Positions 45,125 through 53,696 of a DNA stretch of 64,000 nucleotides are shown one piece after another. The stretch comes from Sporosarcina sp. P34. GTDB lineage: Bacteria; Bacillota; Bacilli; Bacillales_A; Planococcaceae. The translations under genes were made by a program, and so were the position numbers. The notes below the pieces were generated by a model. It did no database searches. It had not been told where the DNA came from and saw only the letters and a program-made list of their open reading frames with translations. Positions within the stretch are counted from its first letter, which is position 1; every line of letters begins with the position of its first letter. The stretch spans positions 310,001-374,000 of the forward strand of contig NZ_PDZC01000002.1 of the NCBI RefSeq assembly GCF_002743375.1, written 5' to 3'.

Positions 45125-46222
45125 CTAGTCTTCCATGATACACAATGCCAAGTACAGTAAAAAGACATCATGCGTACTGGAAACAGATAGCCCCGTTAAT
45201 TGCTCAATCTTTTGTAGCCGGTAAGTCCATGTGTTTTTATGGATATGCAGACGCTGCGCAGTATTTTGCATCGACTGATTTTCTTCAAACCATACCGCCA
45301 AGTTATTCAGCAGTTCTTTATTATCTTTCAGCGTCGAAACTGTACGCTTAAGGAATTCTTGCTTCACCATATCTGGAACGCTCTGCAAAATAATTTCAAG
45401 CCGCAGTTCATGTTCAAAGACAATATCACCAGATTTCTTTGCGGCATTGACAGCACGTTCTGCCTGCGCGAATGATTTAGCTAAGTCGAAATAACGTGTG
45501 GATGCACCTATACCTGCGACAACTTGTACTTTCTTGCGCCGTTTTATATGAAGCAATAGGAACTCCAACTCGTTTTTTACTGTTTCTTGATTCATTTCAG
45601 GTAATAATAGTAAGATTTTATTCTGCGCCCAGCGGATCATCTTCATAGAAGGATGGAGGTTTTGAATCGATGTAAATGTCTCTATTTCTTCGACGGAGAA
45701 CTGTTCCAATAAATCTAGCACCTCTAAAACCACTACTTGATGGTAAAGTGTGACGTCGATTCCTAGGAGAGTCCCTCGTTCTGTAAACCTTTCATCTTTC
45801 TTCGATCCCGTCAGCCAGTCAAAAACGAAAAACTCCACATCGCGAACTTGTTCATCCTTTTGCTTTCGTTTTAAGGAATCTTGGATAAACAGTTCCGCTA
45901 CGCGTAAAATTAACTGAGCCTGCGGATAAATCGCGTCTGGATCACCCGTCACGCCAAGTACAGCGATCGGTTCATCTTCAATGATGATCGGCAAGACGAT
46001 TCCCCTACGGACCCCATGCAGACGCCCTACTTCCTCATCACCCATACGGAGCATTGTTTTCTGGCGCATGCTTAACAGTGCCCCTTCGTGAAATTGATTG
46101 ATTCGATCCGGTTCTGTGCTCGCTTGAATGAAGCCCCTTCGATCCGTTAAGATGACTTGCTGCTTAATCAGATTCGATAATTCCGTTACTATTTCATGTC
46201 CTAATGTATCAAATTGAAACAT
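45125..46222 (-). CDS. cdaR: CdaR-type sugar-diacid regulator
   Basis: A 365-residue transcription factor. The N-terminal sugar-diacid recognition domain spans about 1-130 (DTLGHEIVTELSNLIKQQVILTDRRGFIQASTEPDRI), followed by a GGDEF-like/PucR central domain and a C-terminal HTH_30 (QSMQNTAQRLHIHKNTWTYRLQKIEQLTGL). CdaR/GudR-type proteins activate glucarate, galactarate or glycerate metabolism. No such genes are adjacent, so its target is elsewhere or it regulates the neighbours for another acid. Start is ATG 46222, eight bases after GAGG. Confidence 0.88.
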   Translation of the reverse strand: MFQFDTLGHEIVTELSNLIKQQVILTDRRGFIQASTEPDRINQFHEGALLSMRQKTMLRMGDEEVGRLHGVRRGIVLPIIIEDEPIAVLGVTGDPDAIYPQAQLILRVAELFIQDSLKRKQKDEQVRDVEFFVFDWLTGSKKDERFTERGTLLGIDVTLYHQVVVLEVLDLLEQFSVEEIETFTSIQNLHPSMKMIRWAQNKILLLLPEMNQETVKNELEFLLLHIKRRKKVQVVAGIGASTRYFDLAKSFAQAERAVNAAKKSGDIVFEHELRLEIILQSVPDMVKQEFLKRTVSTLKDNKELLNNLAVWFEENQSMQNTAQRLHIHKNTWTYRLQKIEQLTGLSVSSTHDVFLLYLALCIMED

Positions 46223-46297
46223 CTGTCTCACCTCGGATGTAAACTACTAGTAATACTTAGTTTACGCCACTTCATTTTCCACTACAATAGAAGGGAT

Positions 46298-47437
46298 TCA
46301 GATAAGTCGGACTTCAGGAATTCCACCACTCCATGCTTTCATGAGTAGCTGCAACAGTTCTGCCGTTTCAATGGTAGAAGACTTCTCCAACGTAACAGAT
46401 CCGCCTTGATCGGTATGGCGCTGTTCTGCAATTAGCTGATCGATCATCGCGACTTGTTGTTGTTTTGTCGCCTGGCATATTGAACGGTGCATGACCGCAG
46501 CCGCTTTACGTAAAGGTCTTTGCATGCCACTTTGACGAGATGAAGTCTCTAAGTACCCGTTCATTTGTGCAGCTACATCTTCAATAAACAGAATGGCCTT
46601 CTCTGAATGCAAACCGATATTTTGGTCGACTATGGCGGTATCCCATTCCGCTACTTCAATTCGTAAAGTATGTCCCCATATGCTCTCAATGCTATTTAGC
46701 AAAGGTACAAGTATGGTACATGTACGTGCCAACTCCGTCTTCTGCATTACGTTCGGCAATTGAATATACGAGGATAACGCAGCTTTTTCCTGTCTTTTTA
46801 TATTGTAAAAATGCACTATAATCCCTTCACTACTAAGCAGCTGTTTCATCAAACCGACGGCAGAAACTTTTTTATATGTAATAAAAGAGCCGTCAGCGGC
46901 ATGGGGAAATCTTTCACTGTTGAAGTCGCCTAGTGAACATCCTAAAGTGCGCTCTACTTGTTCAGCTTCAAATAAACTCCAAGAACCGCACGCTTTTACT
47001 TGTTCCATAAAACAATCGGGTATACGTATATGCTTTTCTTTTACCTTGCTTGATAAAAATGATGCGATTCTGCTGTCAGCAACATCCATAGTGTATTGCT
47101 GGACTCTCGTCTTTCGCTGACAGAATGTTTTACCGAAGAACGACATCACTTCAGCTGGTAACGTCACATAGCCATGGCTCAGTATCCAATATGCTTCCTG
47201 TACTTTCTGCAGACGCTGAACAGTTTCATGTTGCATGGTAGCCATAGCTATGAGCATAATCCTCTCCTGAGGCAGTCCTATCCACTCATCGTAATAATTG
47301 GACGTTACAAATTCATTCATATATTGCTGCAACAGTGCAGAAGGTATCAATCGGTCACGTTCAGCTACAATCTGTAAGCCGAGCCATTTGATTTTCGCTT
47401 GCTGAATAGTCATAAAACCATTGATCGTATAAGCCAT
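46298..47437 (-). CDS. Unknown protein under cobalamin riboswitch control
   Basis: A 379-residue soluble protein that I do not recognise. It has no signal peptide and no clear membrane segment. The N-terminal 120 residues look alpha-helical (LIPSALLQQYMNEFVTSNYYDEWIGLPQERIMLIAMATM); the middle has several cysteines (CQRK, CFME, CGSW, CSLGD); the C-terminus is Gln-rich and helical. No DxHxxG cobalamin motif and no adenosyltransferase signature was seen. It is downstream of a cobalamin riboswitch with its own terminator and overlaps the 66-aa frame by 77 nt. The two may be one frameshifted gene, or a translationally coupled pair. Confidence 0.7.
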   Translation of the reverse strand: MAYTINGFMTIQQAKIKWLGLQIVAERDRLIPSALLQQYMNEFVTSNYYDEWIGLPQERIMLIAMATMQHETVQRLQKVQEAYWILSHGYVTLPAEVMSFFGKTFCQRKTRVQQYTMDVADSRIASFLSSKVKEKHIRIPDCFMEQVKACGSWSLFEAEQVERTLGCSLGDFNSERFPHAADGSFITYKKVSAVGLMKQLLSSEGIIVHFYNIKRQEKAALSSYIQLPNVMQKTELARTCTILVPLLNSIESIWGHTLRIEVAEWDTAIVDQNIGLHSEKAILFIEDVAAQMNGYLETSSRQSGMQRPLRKAAAVMHRSICQATKQQQVAMIDQLIAEQRHTDQGGSVTLEKSSTIETAELLQLLMKAWSGGIPEVRLI

Positions 47438-47561
47438 CCTGTAACAGTTTCCTTACTACTTGATGAAACCCTGAATACACAGGCCTTCCACGCTGTTGTT
47501 CCACTTGTTTATACAATAACTGCAACAATGCGCGTTCGGTTATCTGTTCCACTACTCTCAT
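47361..47561 (-). CDS. Small protein (66 aa) directly after the cobalamin riboswitch
   Basis: ATG 47561 has a strong AAAGGAG about 8 nt upstream. The 66-residue product (MRVVEQITERALLQLLYKQ ... YDQWFYDYSASENQM) is basic and helical. It shares a pattern with the beginning of the next protein: YDQWFYD here and YYDEWIG there, each after a run of helical residues. This could be weak internal repetition or chance. Its 3' part overlaps the next frame by 77 nt, which is long for ordinary overlap and suggests an ancestral single gene. Function unknown. Confidence 0.6.
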   Translation of the reverse strand: MRVVEQITERALLQLLYKQVEQQRGRPVYSGFHQVVRKLLQDGLYDQWFYDYSASENQMARLTDCS

Positions 47562-47580
47562 GTCGCGGTCTCCTTTCGTA

Positions 47581-47623
47581 AACAACAAAAAACAATCATT
47601 CCGCCTCTTCGGCAAGATGATTG
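47581..47623 (-). terminator. Expression-platform terminator of the cobalamin riboswitch
   Basis: CAATCAT/ATGATTG enclose TTGCC-GAAGA-GGCGG, followed on the minus strand by TTTTTTGTTGTT. It lies between the B12-binding part and the first start codon, so B12 binding would end transcription. Confidence 0.8.
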
Positions 47624-47734
47624 CAATAGTTGTGAATGAGGAAACAAATTCAGGCAGCTTTAATATACTACACACAAAAATGCATAGATGCAGATACCTT
47701 TTTTGCCTCCACTCCTCAACCCCCGAAGAAAGTG

Positions 47735-47905
47735 TCGCTTTTACGATATGTGGCAGGTCTCCTGGCTTCACTTCATCCTTCCGCTAATGCCTTCCCATGT
47801 CTCCATAGTGGCTAATTCTAGCGGTCGTCCGTGTGTACAGTTGCGGGGACAGCTCCGGTTTACGGATTCCCTTTTACACCTTGATAGGTACCAACGCATC
47901 GTGCA
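47735..47905 (-). promoter_or_regulatory. Cobalamin (AdoCbl) riboswitch
   Basis: Read on the minus strand, the element starts with GGTACCTATCAAGGTGTAAA followed by GGGAATCCG and GGAGCTGTCCCCGCAACTGT, and ends with the B12 box AGCCAGGAGACCTGCC. These are the invariant blocks of the cobalamin riboswitch. It controls the unknown genes at 47561-46298 through the terminator at 47581-47623. In this family B12 usually represses B12 synthesis, uptake or B12-independent enzymes. Confidence 0.95.
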
Positions 47906-47998
47906 AACTCATTTATTTGATTGCTATCATTTTATCATGGATAACATTGTGAGTGGTAGCGTTTGTATTTATTAGAAGGAACATGACATAACTAAATA

Positions 47999-48056
47999 GG
48001 GTACCTATGCAAAAAACATCGTGAGTACATCCACAATCGTTTTTTGCTAGGCACCC
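47999..48056 (-). terminator. Terminator-like inverted repeat after the 56-aa gene
   Basis: GCAAAAAACGAT-GTG pairs with CAC-ATGTTTTTTGC within a longer imperfect repeat bounded by GGTGCCTA and TAGG-ACC. It lies 22 nt after the stop of the 56-aa gene and upstream of the riboswitch promoter. Confidence 0.65.
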
Positions 48057-48078
48057 CGTGTAGAATGTTCTTCATTAC

Positions 48079-48249
48079 TTACATTAGTTGTTGATCGCAT
48101 AGACAGCCGCACTCCGCCAATCCTTGAACATATGCTTCTTCCCACGTGATTCCGTGGATGAAACCATTCTCCGAATAGCCTGTGATTAAATAGAATGTTT
48201 CGTTCTGCTCGGGTAGTGATGAATTGTTCTGATAGTTGTTGTTTTTCAT
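48079..48249 (-). CDS. Small cysteine-containing protein, 56 aa
   Basis: A 56-residue protein from ATG 48249, which has AGGAGG 7 nt upstream. It starts with an Asn/Gln-rich stretch (MKNNNYQNNSSLPEQNE), has a FYLITGYSENGFIHGITWEEAYVQGLAE core and ends ECGCLCDQQLM with three closely spaced cysteines. No family recognised. A perfect cre site lies about 95 nt upstream, pointing to carbon catabolite control. The length and Cys-rich tail would also suit a small metal-binding or modified peptide, but nothing in the neighbourhood supports that. Confidence 0.6.
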   Translation of the reverse strand: MKNNNYQNNSSLPEQNETFYLITGYSENGFIHGITWEEAYVQGLAECGCLCDQQLM

Positions 48250-48578
48250 AAGAATTACCTCCTGGATTTTGTAGTTTTCATAGTATATGTCTTGCCGGGG
48301 AATAAATGAACATTTTTTCGTCAAGTAATGATAAAATGCCGTTTGACAGCGCTTACATTTCGGAGTCGAAAGGAAATGAATTCTTTATATATCCCCTAAC
48401 AAGTATACTAAAGACATGCTTTACAATTCAGTGAATTCTGTTTATTGTACCACCCAAATAAATAATTGTAAATATTAAAGTTGTAATTCCCTGTTAACAT
48501 TTGTAGATTTTCGAGGAGAATCTATGACTTCTCTATCATTTAACGACTAAAACACTACCTTTAAAATTTTTTATACAC
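48250..48578. other. Intergenic region between mdh terminator and the 56-aa gene
   Basis: About 330 bases, very AT-rich toward 48480-48580. It holds the cre site at 48344 and presumably the promoter of the 56-aa gene; a TATACT lies about 40 nt upstream of that gene. I see no further open frame with a ribosome site. Confidence 0.5.
48344..48357 (-). promoter_or_regulatory. CcpA cre site
   Basis: On the minus strand TGTAAGCGCTGTCA matches every fixed base of the cre consensus TGWAANCGNTNWCA. It lies upstream of the 56-aa gene and downstream of the mdh terminator. Confidence 0.65.
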
Positions 48579-48617
48579 AAAAAATCTCCCTAAGTCCTCT
48601 TTACGACTTAGAGAGAT
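48579..48617 (-). terminator. Terminator of the eut-mdh operon
   Basis: ATCTCTCTAAGTC pairs with GACTTAGGGAGAT, followed on the minus strand by TTTTTTG. It ends the long operon 10 nt after the mdh stop. Confidence 0.9.
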
Positions 48618-48626
48618 CCGTAGTAA

Positions 48627-49577
48627 TTAGGACATTTGCTTTTCGCAAATGTCGATGACTGCTCTGACAGAGTCAGCTGATTGATCGAGTGCTGTTTGTT
48701 CTTCCTTTGTTAACGGAAGTTCAATCACGCTTTCGATACCATTGCCCCCGAGAACAGTGGGTACGCCTAAGTAAATGTTTTCATATCCATATTCGCCCTC
48801 TAAATAAGCAATGGACGGCATAATTCGTTTCTTATCTTTAATAATTGCTTCAGCCATCTCCACCAAAGCCGCTGCCGGTGCGTAATAGGCGCTACCGTTC
48901 CCTAGTAGTGAGACGATCTCACCGCCGCCTTTTCGAGTGCGCTCCACAATTGCTTCTAGCCGTTCGTTCGAGATAATTTTATCCAATGGAATGCCGCCAG
49001 CATAAGAATAACGCACAAGTGGAACCATGTCATCTCCGTGTCCACCAAGTACAAAGCCTGAAATATCCTCTACGGAAATGTTTAGTTCTTCCGAGATGAA
49101 CGTATTGAAACGCGCAGTATCAAGCACGCCTGATTGTCCAATTACTCGGTTTTTAGGAAAGCCCGTTGTTTTATAACATACATATGTCATCGCATCAACC
49201 GGATTACTTAAAATCAGTACGGTACTGTCTGGCGCATAACGTTTCACTTGTTCGGAAACAGAACGCATAATCTTCGCGTTAGTTGCGACTAAATCATCTC
49301 GACTCATACCTGGTTTACGTGCAACACCCGCTGTAATGATAACCATTGCAGCGCCTTCAATATCCTCGTAATTGGATGTACCTGTAATACGGGAATTGAA
49401 TTGTTGTACAGGACTCGTCTGAAGAAGATCCAGTGCTTTCCCTTTAGTCGGATTGGAAAGATCCGGGATATCAACCAAGACAATGTCTCCTAATTCTTTC
49501 TGTGCAGCCATCAATGCAGCGGTAGAGCCCGTGTGACCAGCTCCAATGACCGCAATTTTATGTCGTTTGAAAGCCAT
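48627..49577 (-). CDS. mdh: Malate dehydrogenase at the end of the eut operon
   Basis: A 316-residue LDH/MDH-family enzyme. The NAD motif GAGHTGS, the substrate loop [14 protein letters not shown] and the catalytic histidine in [15 protein letters not shown] are intact. The arginine in RKPGMSR, where lactate dehydrogenases have QKPGETR, assigns malate/oxaloacetate specificity. Start is ATG 49577, eight bases after AAAGGAG. It is 56 nt after the second BMC-shell gene with no terminator between. In Bacilli mdh usually follows citZ-icd. No encapsulation peptide is evident, so whether it works inside the compartment is unknown. Confidence 0.92.
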   Translation of the reverse strand: MAFKRHKIAVIGAGHTGSTAALMAAQKELGDIVLVDIPDLSNPTKGKALDLLQTSPVQQFNSRITGTSNYEDIEGAAMVIITAGVARKPGMSRDDLVATNAKIMRSVSEQVKRYAPDSTVLILSNPVDAMTYVCYKTTGFPKNRVIGQSGVLDTARFNTFISEELNISVEDISGFVLGGHGDDMVPLVRYSYAGGIPLDKIISNERLEAIVERTRKGGGEIVSLLGNGSAYYAPAAALVEMAEAIIKDKKRIMPSIAYLEGEYGYENIYLGVPTVLGGNGIESVIELPLTKEEQTALDQSADSVRAVIDICEKQMS

Positions 49578-49633
49578 GCAAAACACTCCTTTCTATAGAC
49601 TTCAATATGAGGAATGCACATATAATGTATGCC

Positions 49634-49975
49634 TCAGTCTTTCTTCGGTGCCTTCTTCGCTTCTGCCAGTTTCTTTACTTGCGGAATTTCTGGAGTAGTC
49701 GACACTAGGGGTTTCACCATGCCATACACTGAATCATCGGGACGCGGTATTACGTGCGCACCTAGTAATTCACCTACACGCGCTGCTGCGTCGCGACCTG
49801 CGTCAACAGCTGCCTGAACTGCTCCAACATCACCTTGAACGATGACCGTAACAATTCCACCATCCACCATCTCCTGTGATACCAACTCCACGTTGGATGC
49901 TTTCACCATTGCGTCTGCCGCTTCAATCGATCCAATCAATCCTTTTGTCTCAACCATTCCGATCGCTTGACTCAT
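49634..49975 (-). CDS. BMC shell hexamer protein with Lys-rich tail
   Basis: A 113-residue BMC-domain protein of the PduA/EutM/CcmK type. The fold runs from [24 protein letters not shown] through [36 protein letters not shown]. After the domain the sequence continues into a Lys-rich tail ([15 protein letters not shown]). This tail is absent from the other BMC-hexamer gene (51185) and could face the cytosol or dock other proteins. Start is ATG 49975 after GAGGTGAT. It overlaps eutN by 26 nt. Confidence 0.9.
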   Translation of the reverse strand: MSQAIGMVETKGLIGSIEAADAMVKASNVELVSQEMVDGGIVTVIVQGDVGAVQAAVDAGRDAAARVGELLGAHVIPRPDDSVYGMVKPLVSTTPEIPQVKKLAEAKKAPKKD

Positions 49976-50255
49976 GTATATCACCTCTTTTCACTTCTGT
50001 TGAATCGATAATGCCAATAATGACCGCGTCGATTGGGATCGGGTTTTCTTTCGGTAAAATAAAGCGTGAAGAACCGCCACTCGTAATGAGTACCTCGTCA
50101 CCAACCCCTGCTCCAATCCGATCTGCCGCGACCATATGCGACTGTATACTATTGCCGTATGCATCAATCGGCTGGACGATTAACAGTTTAAGCCCTGATA
50201 ATCCATCCTCTTTACGGGTTGCCCATACATTACCAATCACTCTACCCATTCGCAT
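49950..50255 (-). CDS. eutN: EutN/CcmL-type BMC pentameric vertex protein
   Basis: A 101-residue protein of the EutN/CcmL family: [29 protein letters not shown], then [25 protein letters not shown] and [11 protein letters not shown]. Pentamers of this family cap the vertices of the microcompartment shell. It lies between pduL and the long-tailed BMC gene. ATG 50255 follows AAAGGTGA. Length is typical. Confidence 0.92.
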   Translation of the reverse strand: MRMGRVIGNVWATRKEDGLSGLKLLIVQPIDAYGNSIQSHMVAADRIGAGVGDEVLITSGGSSRFILPKENPIPIDAVIIGIIDSTEVKRGDIHESSDRNG

Positions 50256-50278
50256 GCGTAATCACCTTTTTCTACTTT

Positions 50279-51151
50279 CTACTTTCTACTAGATATCTTT
50301 TTACCGAGTTCACGTGCTGTATCTCTTGCTAGTGCCGTAACAATTGTGCCTTTATTAATAACGATTTCCTTCTCTGAAATCTCGGACACGTCTTCAGCCG
50401 ACAAAAGCTTTTTTGTGAATTCAAATGTCTCTTGAACATTTACCGGAGTAGGCGTCTTCACCGTTTCTGTCGTCGCTTGTACAGGTGCCGCTTCTTTTGC
50501 GTCACCCGATTTCACTAGACGACCAATCGATCCTTGTGAAATGAACCCTGCATTTGCTTCATCGGTATCAATATGCATTTCGAGACGATATCGCTCATTC
50601 ACCCGAATTCGTACATTGCGGAATGAAATGGATCGGACTCCGTCTGCTTCCACCGTGACATACTCTCCATCTTCCACGCCAAAGCGTGTAGCATCTGCAG
50701 GTGCCATATGGATATGTGCCTGCGCGATAATAAGTCCTTGGTCTATATGCACACTACCTTTTGGCCCGATTAATGTAATCGGTGCTGATCCCTCAATATT
50801 ACCGGATTCCCGAAGTGGGGGCTTGACGCCGAGTTTCATGGCATCCGTAAAGCTGACCTCAACTTGAGTCGCTTTTCGGACAGGTCCTAAAATACGCACA
50901 CGTTCAATACTGCTTTTAGGTCCTGCAATCATCACCGTTTCATTTGCGGCGAATTGGCCCGGCTGTGAAAGCTCGGACCGCTGTGTCAATTCATACCCTG
51001 CGCCAAACAATACTTCCACATGTTCAGGCTGTAAATGTACGTGACGGGCGGAAACCGCAATGGGGACCGCTCGTTCCGGCAATTGAACGGGACTTTTGCC
51101 CAGTTGTCCAAGAATTTCTCCGACAATTTGTTCAATCAATTGCTGATTCAT
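50279..51151 (-). CDS. pduL: PduL-type phosphotransacylase with C-terminal extension
   Basis: A 290-residue protein. The two PduL beta-barrel domains are at about residues 25-125 (VSARHVHLQPEHVEVLFGAG) and 125-215 (IAQAHIHMAPADATRFGVEDGEYV); the zinc histidines lie in these segments. It converts acetyl-CoA and phosphate to acetyl-phosphate, replacing EutD. The N-terminal NQQLIEQIVGEILGQLGK is an amphipathic helix of encapsulation-peptide type. After about residue 220 a linker leads to a short extra domain (SAEDVSEISEKEIVINKGTIVTALARDTAREL), which resembles a segment found in other BMC proteins. Confidence 0.88.
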   Translation of the reverse strand: MNQQLIEQIVGEILGQLGKSPVQLPERAVPIAVSARHVHLQPEHVEVLFGAGYELTQRSELSQPGQFAANETVMIAGPKSSIERVRILGPVRKATQVEVSFTDAMKLGVKPPLRESGNIEGSAPITLIGPKGSVHIDQGLIIAQAHIHMAPADATRFGVEDGEYVTVEADGVRSISFRNVRIRVNERYRLEMHIDTDEANAGFISQGSIGRLVKSGDAKEAAPVQATTETVKTPTPVNVQETFEFTKKLLSAEDVSEISEKEIVINKGTIVTALARDTARELGKKISSRK

Positions 51152-51184
51152 CTAGTTCACGCCTTTCTACTATGACAGCAGTGA

Positions 51185-51469
51185 TTATTCGCTTTTTGGT
51201 AACATCATTTCTAATTCGTTATGTGGTCTTGGGATTACGTGAACAGAAAGCAATTCACCTACACGTTGTGCTGAAGCAGCACCTGCATCTGTTGCTGCTT
51301 TTACTGCGCCTACATCACCGCGTACCATGACTGTTACGATTCCGCCGCCGACATGTACTTTACCTACTAAGTTTACGCTTGCTGCTTTCACCATTGCGTC
51401 TGCTGCCTCAATTGCACCGATTAGTCCTTTAGTTTCTACCATTCCTAATGCTGTACCTTCTCTGTTCAT
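51185..51469 (-). CDS. eutM: EutM/PduA-type BMC shell hexamer protein
   Basis: A 94-residue BMC-domain protein: [48 protein letters not shown] and a C-terminal HVIPRPH. It is the main hexagonal shell tile of the Eut compartment. GGAGG precedes the ATG. It lies between eutE and pduL. Closely similar in its core to the product of 49634, which suggests a duplication. Confidence 0.93.
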   Translation of the reverse strand: MNREGTALGMVETKGLIGAIEAADAMVKAASVNLVGKVHVGGGIVTVMVRGDVGAVKAATDAGAASAQRVGELLSVHVIPRPHNELEMMLPKSE

Positions 51470-51492
51470 AATTGTTTCCTCCTAATAATGTT

Positions 51493-53004
51493 TTATTTTG
51501 TAAGTTGTTTAACGATTTCACTAACTAAGTTCTGTACTAATGCTGGATCAATGTTGTTGTTTGTTGTGGCTGATACATTATTCATTACACTGGATACGAG
51601 CTGATCATTGGAGCTTTCCGTCGGCTCTGAATGCTTTGGTAATTGCACTTCCTTCGTGCCATATGCCATCCGCTTAATATTTAATAAATGTGTAGCTGTG
51701 ACATTGTCTGATGTAATATTGCCGCCGAATGTTCCGCACCCTAATGTAAATGATGGCATTAAGCCTGTCGTACCACCAACTGCTCCAATAGAAGACATCG
51801 TGTTGACCAAAATACGTGATACTGGCATTTCCATAGCGAATTCACGAGCTACTGCATCGATTTCGGTATGTAGTGCCAAGCTATGTCCACGTCCGCCAAG
51901 GTTTAGTAAGTCGAGGCACACTTCTTTCGAGTGCTTCACACCGTCTACGACATACATGGCGAAAATAGGTGATAGTTTCTCCAATGAAAACGGTACGTCT
52001 TTACCGACTTTTGTTTCCATCCCCACAATCAGGCGCGTACCTTCTGGTAAAGAAATGCCTGCCATTTTCGCGATGAACTGTGGGCTCTTACCGACCACTT
52101 TCGGATTCACCTTACCGGGTACCGGTGAGATGACACCTTCCATAATCTTTTTCTCTTCATCTGATAAAATATACGCGCCATTTTTCTTCAACTCACGCGT
52201 AACCAGATCCACGACGTGCTTATCAACCACAATGGCTTGCTCGGTTGCACAAATCGTACCGTAATCGAATGACTTGCTGTCCACGATATCTTTTACCGCT
52301 TTTTCAATCTTTGCGGAACGTTCGATATAAACTGGTACATTACCAGGACCTACACCGTAAGCTGGCTTGCCGGAGCTATATGCCGCTTTGACGAGCGCAC
52401 TACCGCCTGTTGCAATGATAAGATTCACGTCTTTATGCGACATTAATTGCTGTGTAGCTTCCATTGAAGCCAGTGTGAGACATTGAATCAAACCTTCAGG
52501 GGCTCCAGCTGCAACCGCTGCAGCATCACATACTTTTAATGCTTCGTGTGTGCATTCCACTGCGTAAGGGTGAGGGCTAACTACAATGGAATTTCGTGTC
52601 TTCAATGAAATCAAAGTTTTGAAGAACGCCGTCGATGTTGGGTTGGTCGTTGGGATGATTGCGGCAACTACACCGAACGGAGCAGCGATTTCCACGACCT
52701 TATTCATAAGGTCTTCTTTGATGACGCCGACCGTTTTCATATCTTTAATACTTTCGTATACATCACGGGAGCCCACTTCGTTCTTAATTTTCTTATGAGC
52801 TGCTACCCCCATACCTGTTTCATCTACCGCAAGTTGCGCGAGGCGACCAGATTGTTCAAAAGCGGCATCAGCTACGGCTTTGACAATCTGGTCAACTTGT
52901 TGCTGAGAATAGCCCATGAATTTCTCTTGTGCTTCTTTTGCAGTTTGGACGGCTGTACGCATTTGTTGTAAAGCCAATAAATCTTTATCCATTAATTGGA
53001 CCAA
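51493..53004 (-). CDS. eutE: Acetaldehyde dehydrogenase (CoA-acylating) EutE with C-terminal encapsulation peptide
   Basis: A 503-residue aldehyde dehydrogenase that turns acetaldehyde, NAD and CoA into acetyl-CoA and NADH. The catalytic cysteine is in [28 protein letters not shown] and [13 protein letters not shown] are the CoA-acylating family motifs. After a low-complexity linker (SATTNNN) the C-terminus is [18 protein letters not shown], an amphipathic helix like BMC-targeting peptides; in enteric EutE such a peptide is at the N-terminus, but here it is at the C-terminus. Start is TTG 53004, nine bases after GGAG. Confidence 0.92.
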   Translation of the reverse strand: MVQLMDKDLLALQQMRTAVQTAKEAQEKFMGYSQQQVDQIVKAVADAAFEQSGRLAQLAVDETGMGVAAHKKIKNEVGSRDVYESIKDMKTVGVIKEDLMNKVVEIAAPFGVVAAIIPTTNPTSTAFFKTLISLKTRNSIVVSPHPYAVECTHEALKVCDAAAVAAGAPEGLIQCLTLASMEATQQLMSHKDVNLIIATGGSALVKAAYSSGKPAYGVGPGNVPVYIERSAKIEKAVKDIVDSKSFDYGTICATEQAIVVDKHVVDLVTRELKKNGAYILSDEEKKIMEGVISPVPGKVNPKVVGKSPQFIAKMAGISLPEGTRLIVGMETKVGKDVPFSLEKLSPIFAMYVVDGVKHSKEVCLDLLNLGGRGHSLALHTEIDAVAREFAMEMPVSRILVNTMSSIGAVGGTTGLMPSFTLGCGTFGGNITSDNVTATHLLNIKRMAYGTKEVQLPKHSEPTESSNDQLVSSVMNNVSATTNNNIDPALVQNLVSEIVKQLTK

Positions 53005-53035
53005 ATTAAAACACTCCTTTCTAGATACTTGTCTA

Positions 53036-53680
53036 TCAGTAACTTAACGGATCTTTCGCCATCTTCTGTATCGCTTCTCGGAATGCTTCGGCTGCTGCCT
53101 TGCAAGAAGACTGACTACCTGTCAGTAGACCACCGCCAAAGTTGGTTTCGGAGGGAGGTGCATAGAGTACACAAAGTGTAACGTCTGCAGCTTTTAGCGC
53201 AGCATCCAAACCGATAACGGCCTCAACAGGCGGTGCAATCAAGTATGCCAATGACTGTCCATCGGCTACATTGGCCATGTCAGCTAAGTAACTCCCGCAA
53301 CTGGAAATGGTATGCGCATATAACGCATGATCACGATTTCCGTTAATCGCCTCAAAATACGCTTCGTGCTCTATCGTTATACGAATCGAATCAAGACCGC
53401 TTTTCACTTCTTCCGGCGACGAGCCAGCTATGACTCCTATAAACTCTCCCGATAACGGACCAGAAGAATGAGCTGAGCCCGCGTAAAAACTTTTTGCATA
53501 GACCACTTCCACATCGCTATGCTTCGTTGCTGCATCAATTGCTGTATAGCCGACGTCATCAATTGTCGTCGTTACCAACCCAAGACTTCGCTGGTGAGAC
53601 TTCAATCGGAACTTCTCAGCAAGTTCCGGACTGACATTCGAAATGACTTGCATCGATAATATATCTGCATAGATTTTCAT
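53036..53680 (-). CDS. eutL: EutL-type BMC trimer shell protein
   Basis: A 214-residue tandem-BMC protein. EutL features include NVSPELAEKFRLKSHQRSLGLVTTTIDDVGYTAIDAATK in the first domain and AVIGLDAALKAADVTL with a glycine-rich GGGLLTGS loop in the second. EutL trimers have a gated central pore. Start is ATG 53680 after GGAGGAGGG. Length and order (eutC-eutL) are standard. Confidence 0.94.
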   Translation of the reverse strand: MKIYADILSMQVISNVSPELAEKFRLKSHQRSLGLVTTTIDDVGYTAIDAATKHSDVEVVYAKSFYAGSAHSSGPLSGEFIGVIAGSSPEEVKSGLDSIRITIEHEAYFEAINGNRDHALYAHTISSCGSYLADMANVADGQSLAYLIAPPVEAVIGLDAALKAADVTLCVLYAPPSETNFGGGLLTGSQSSCKAAAEAFREAIQKMAKDPLSY

Positions 53681-53696
53681 TTGCCCTCCTCCTTCC

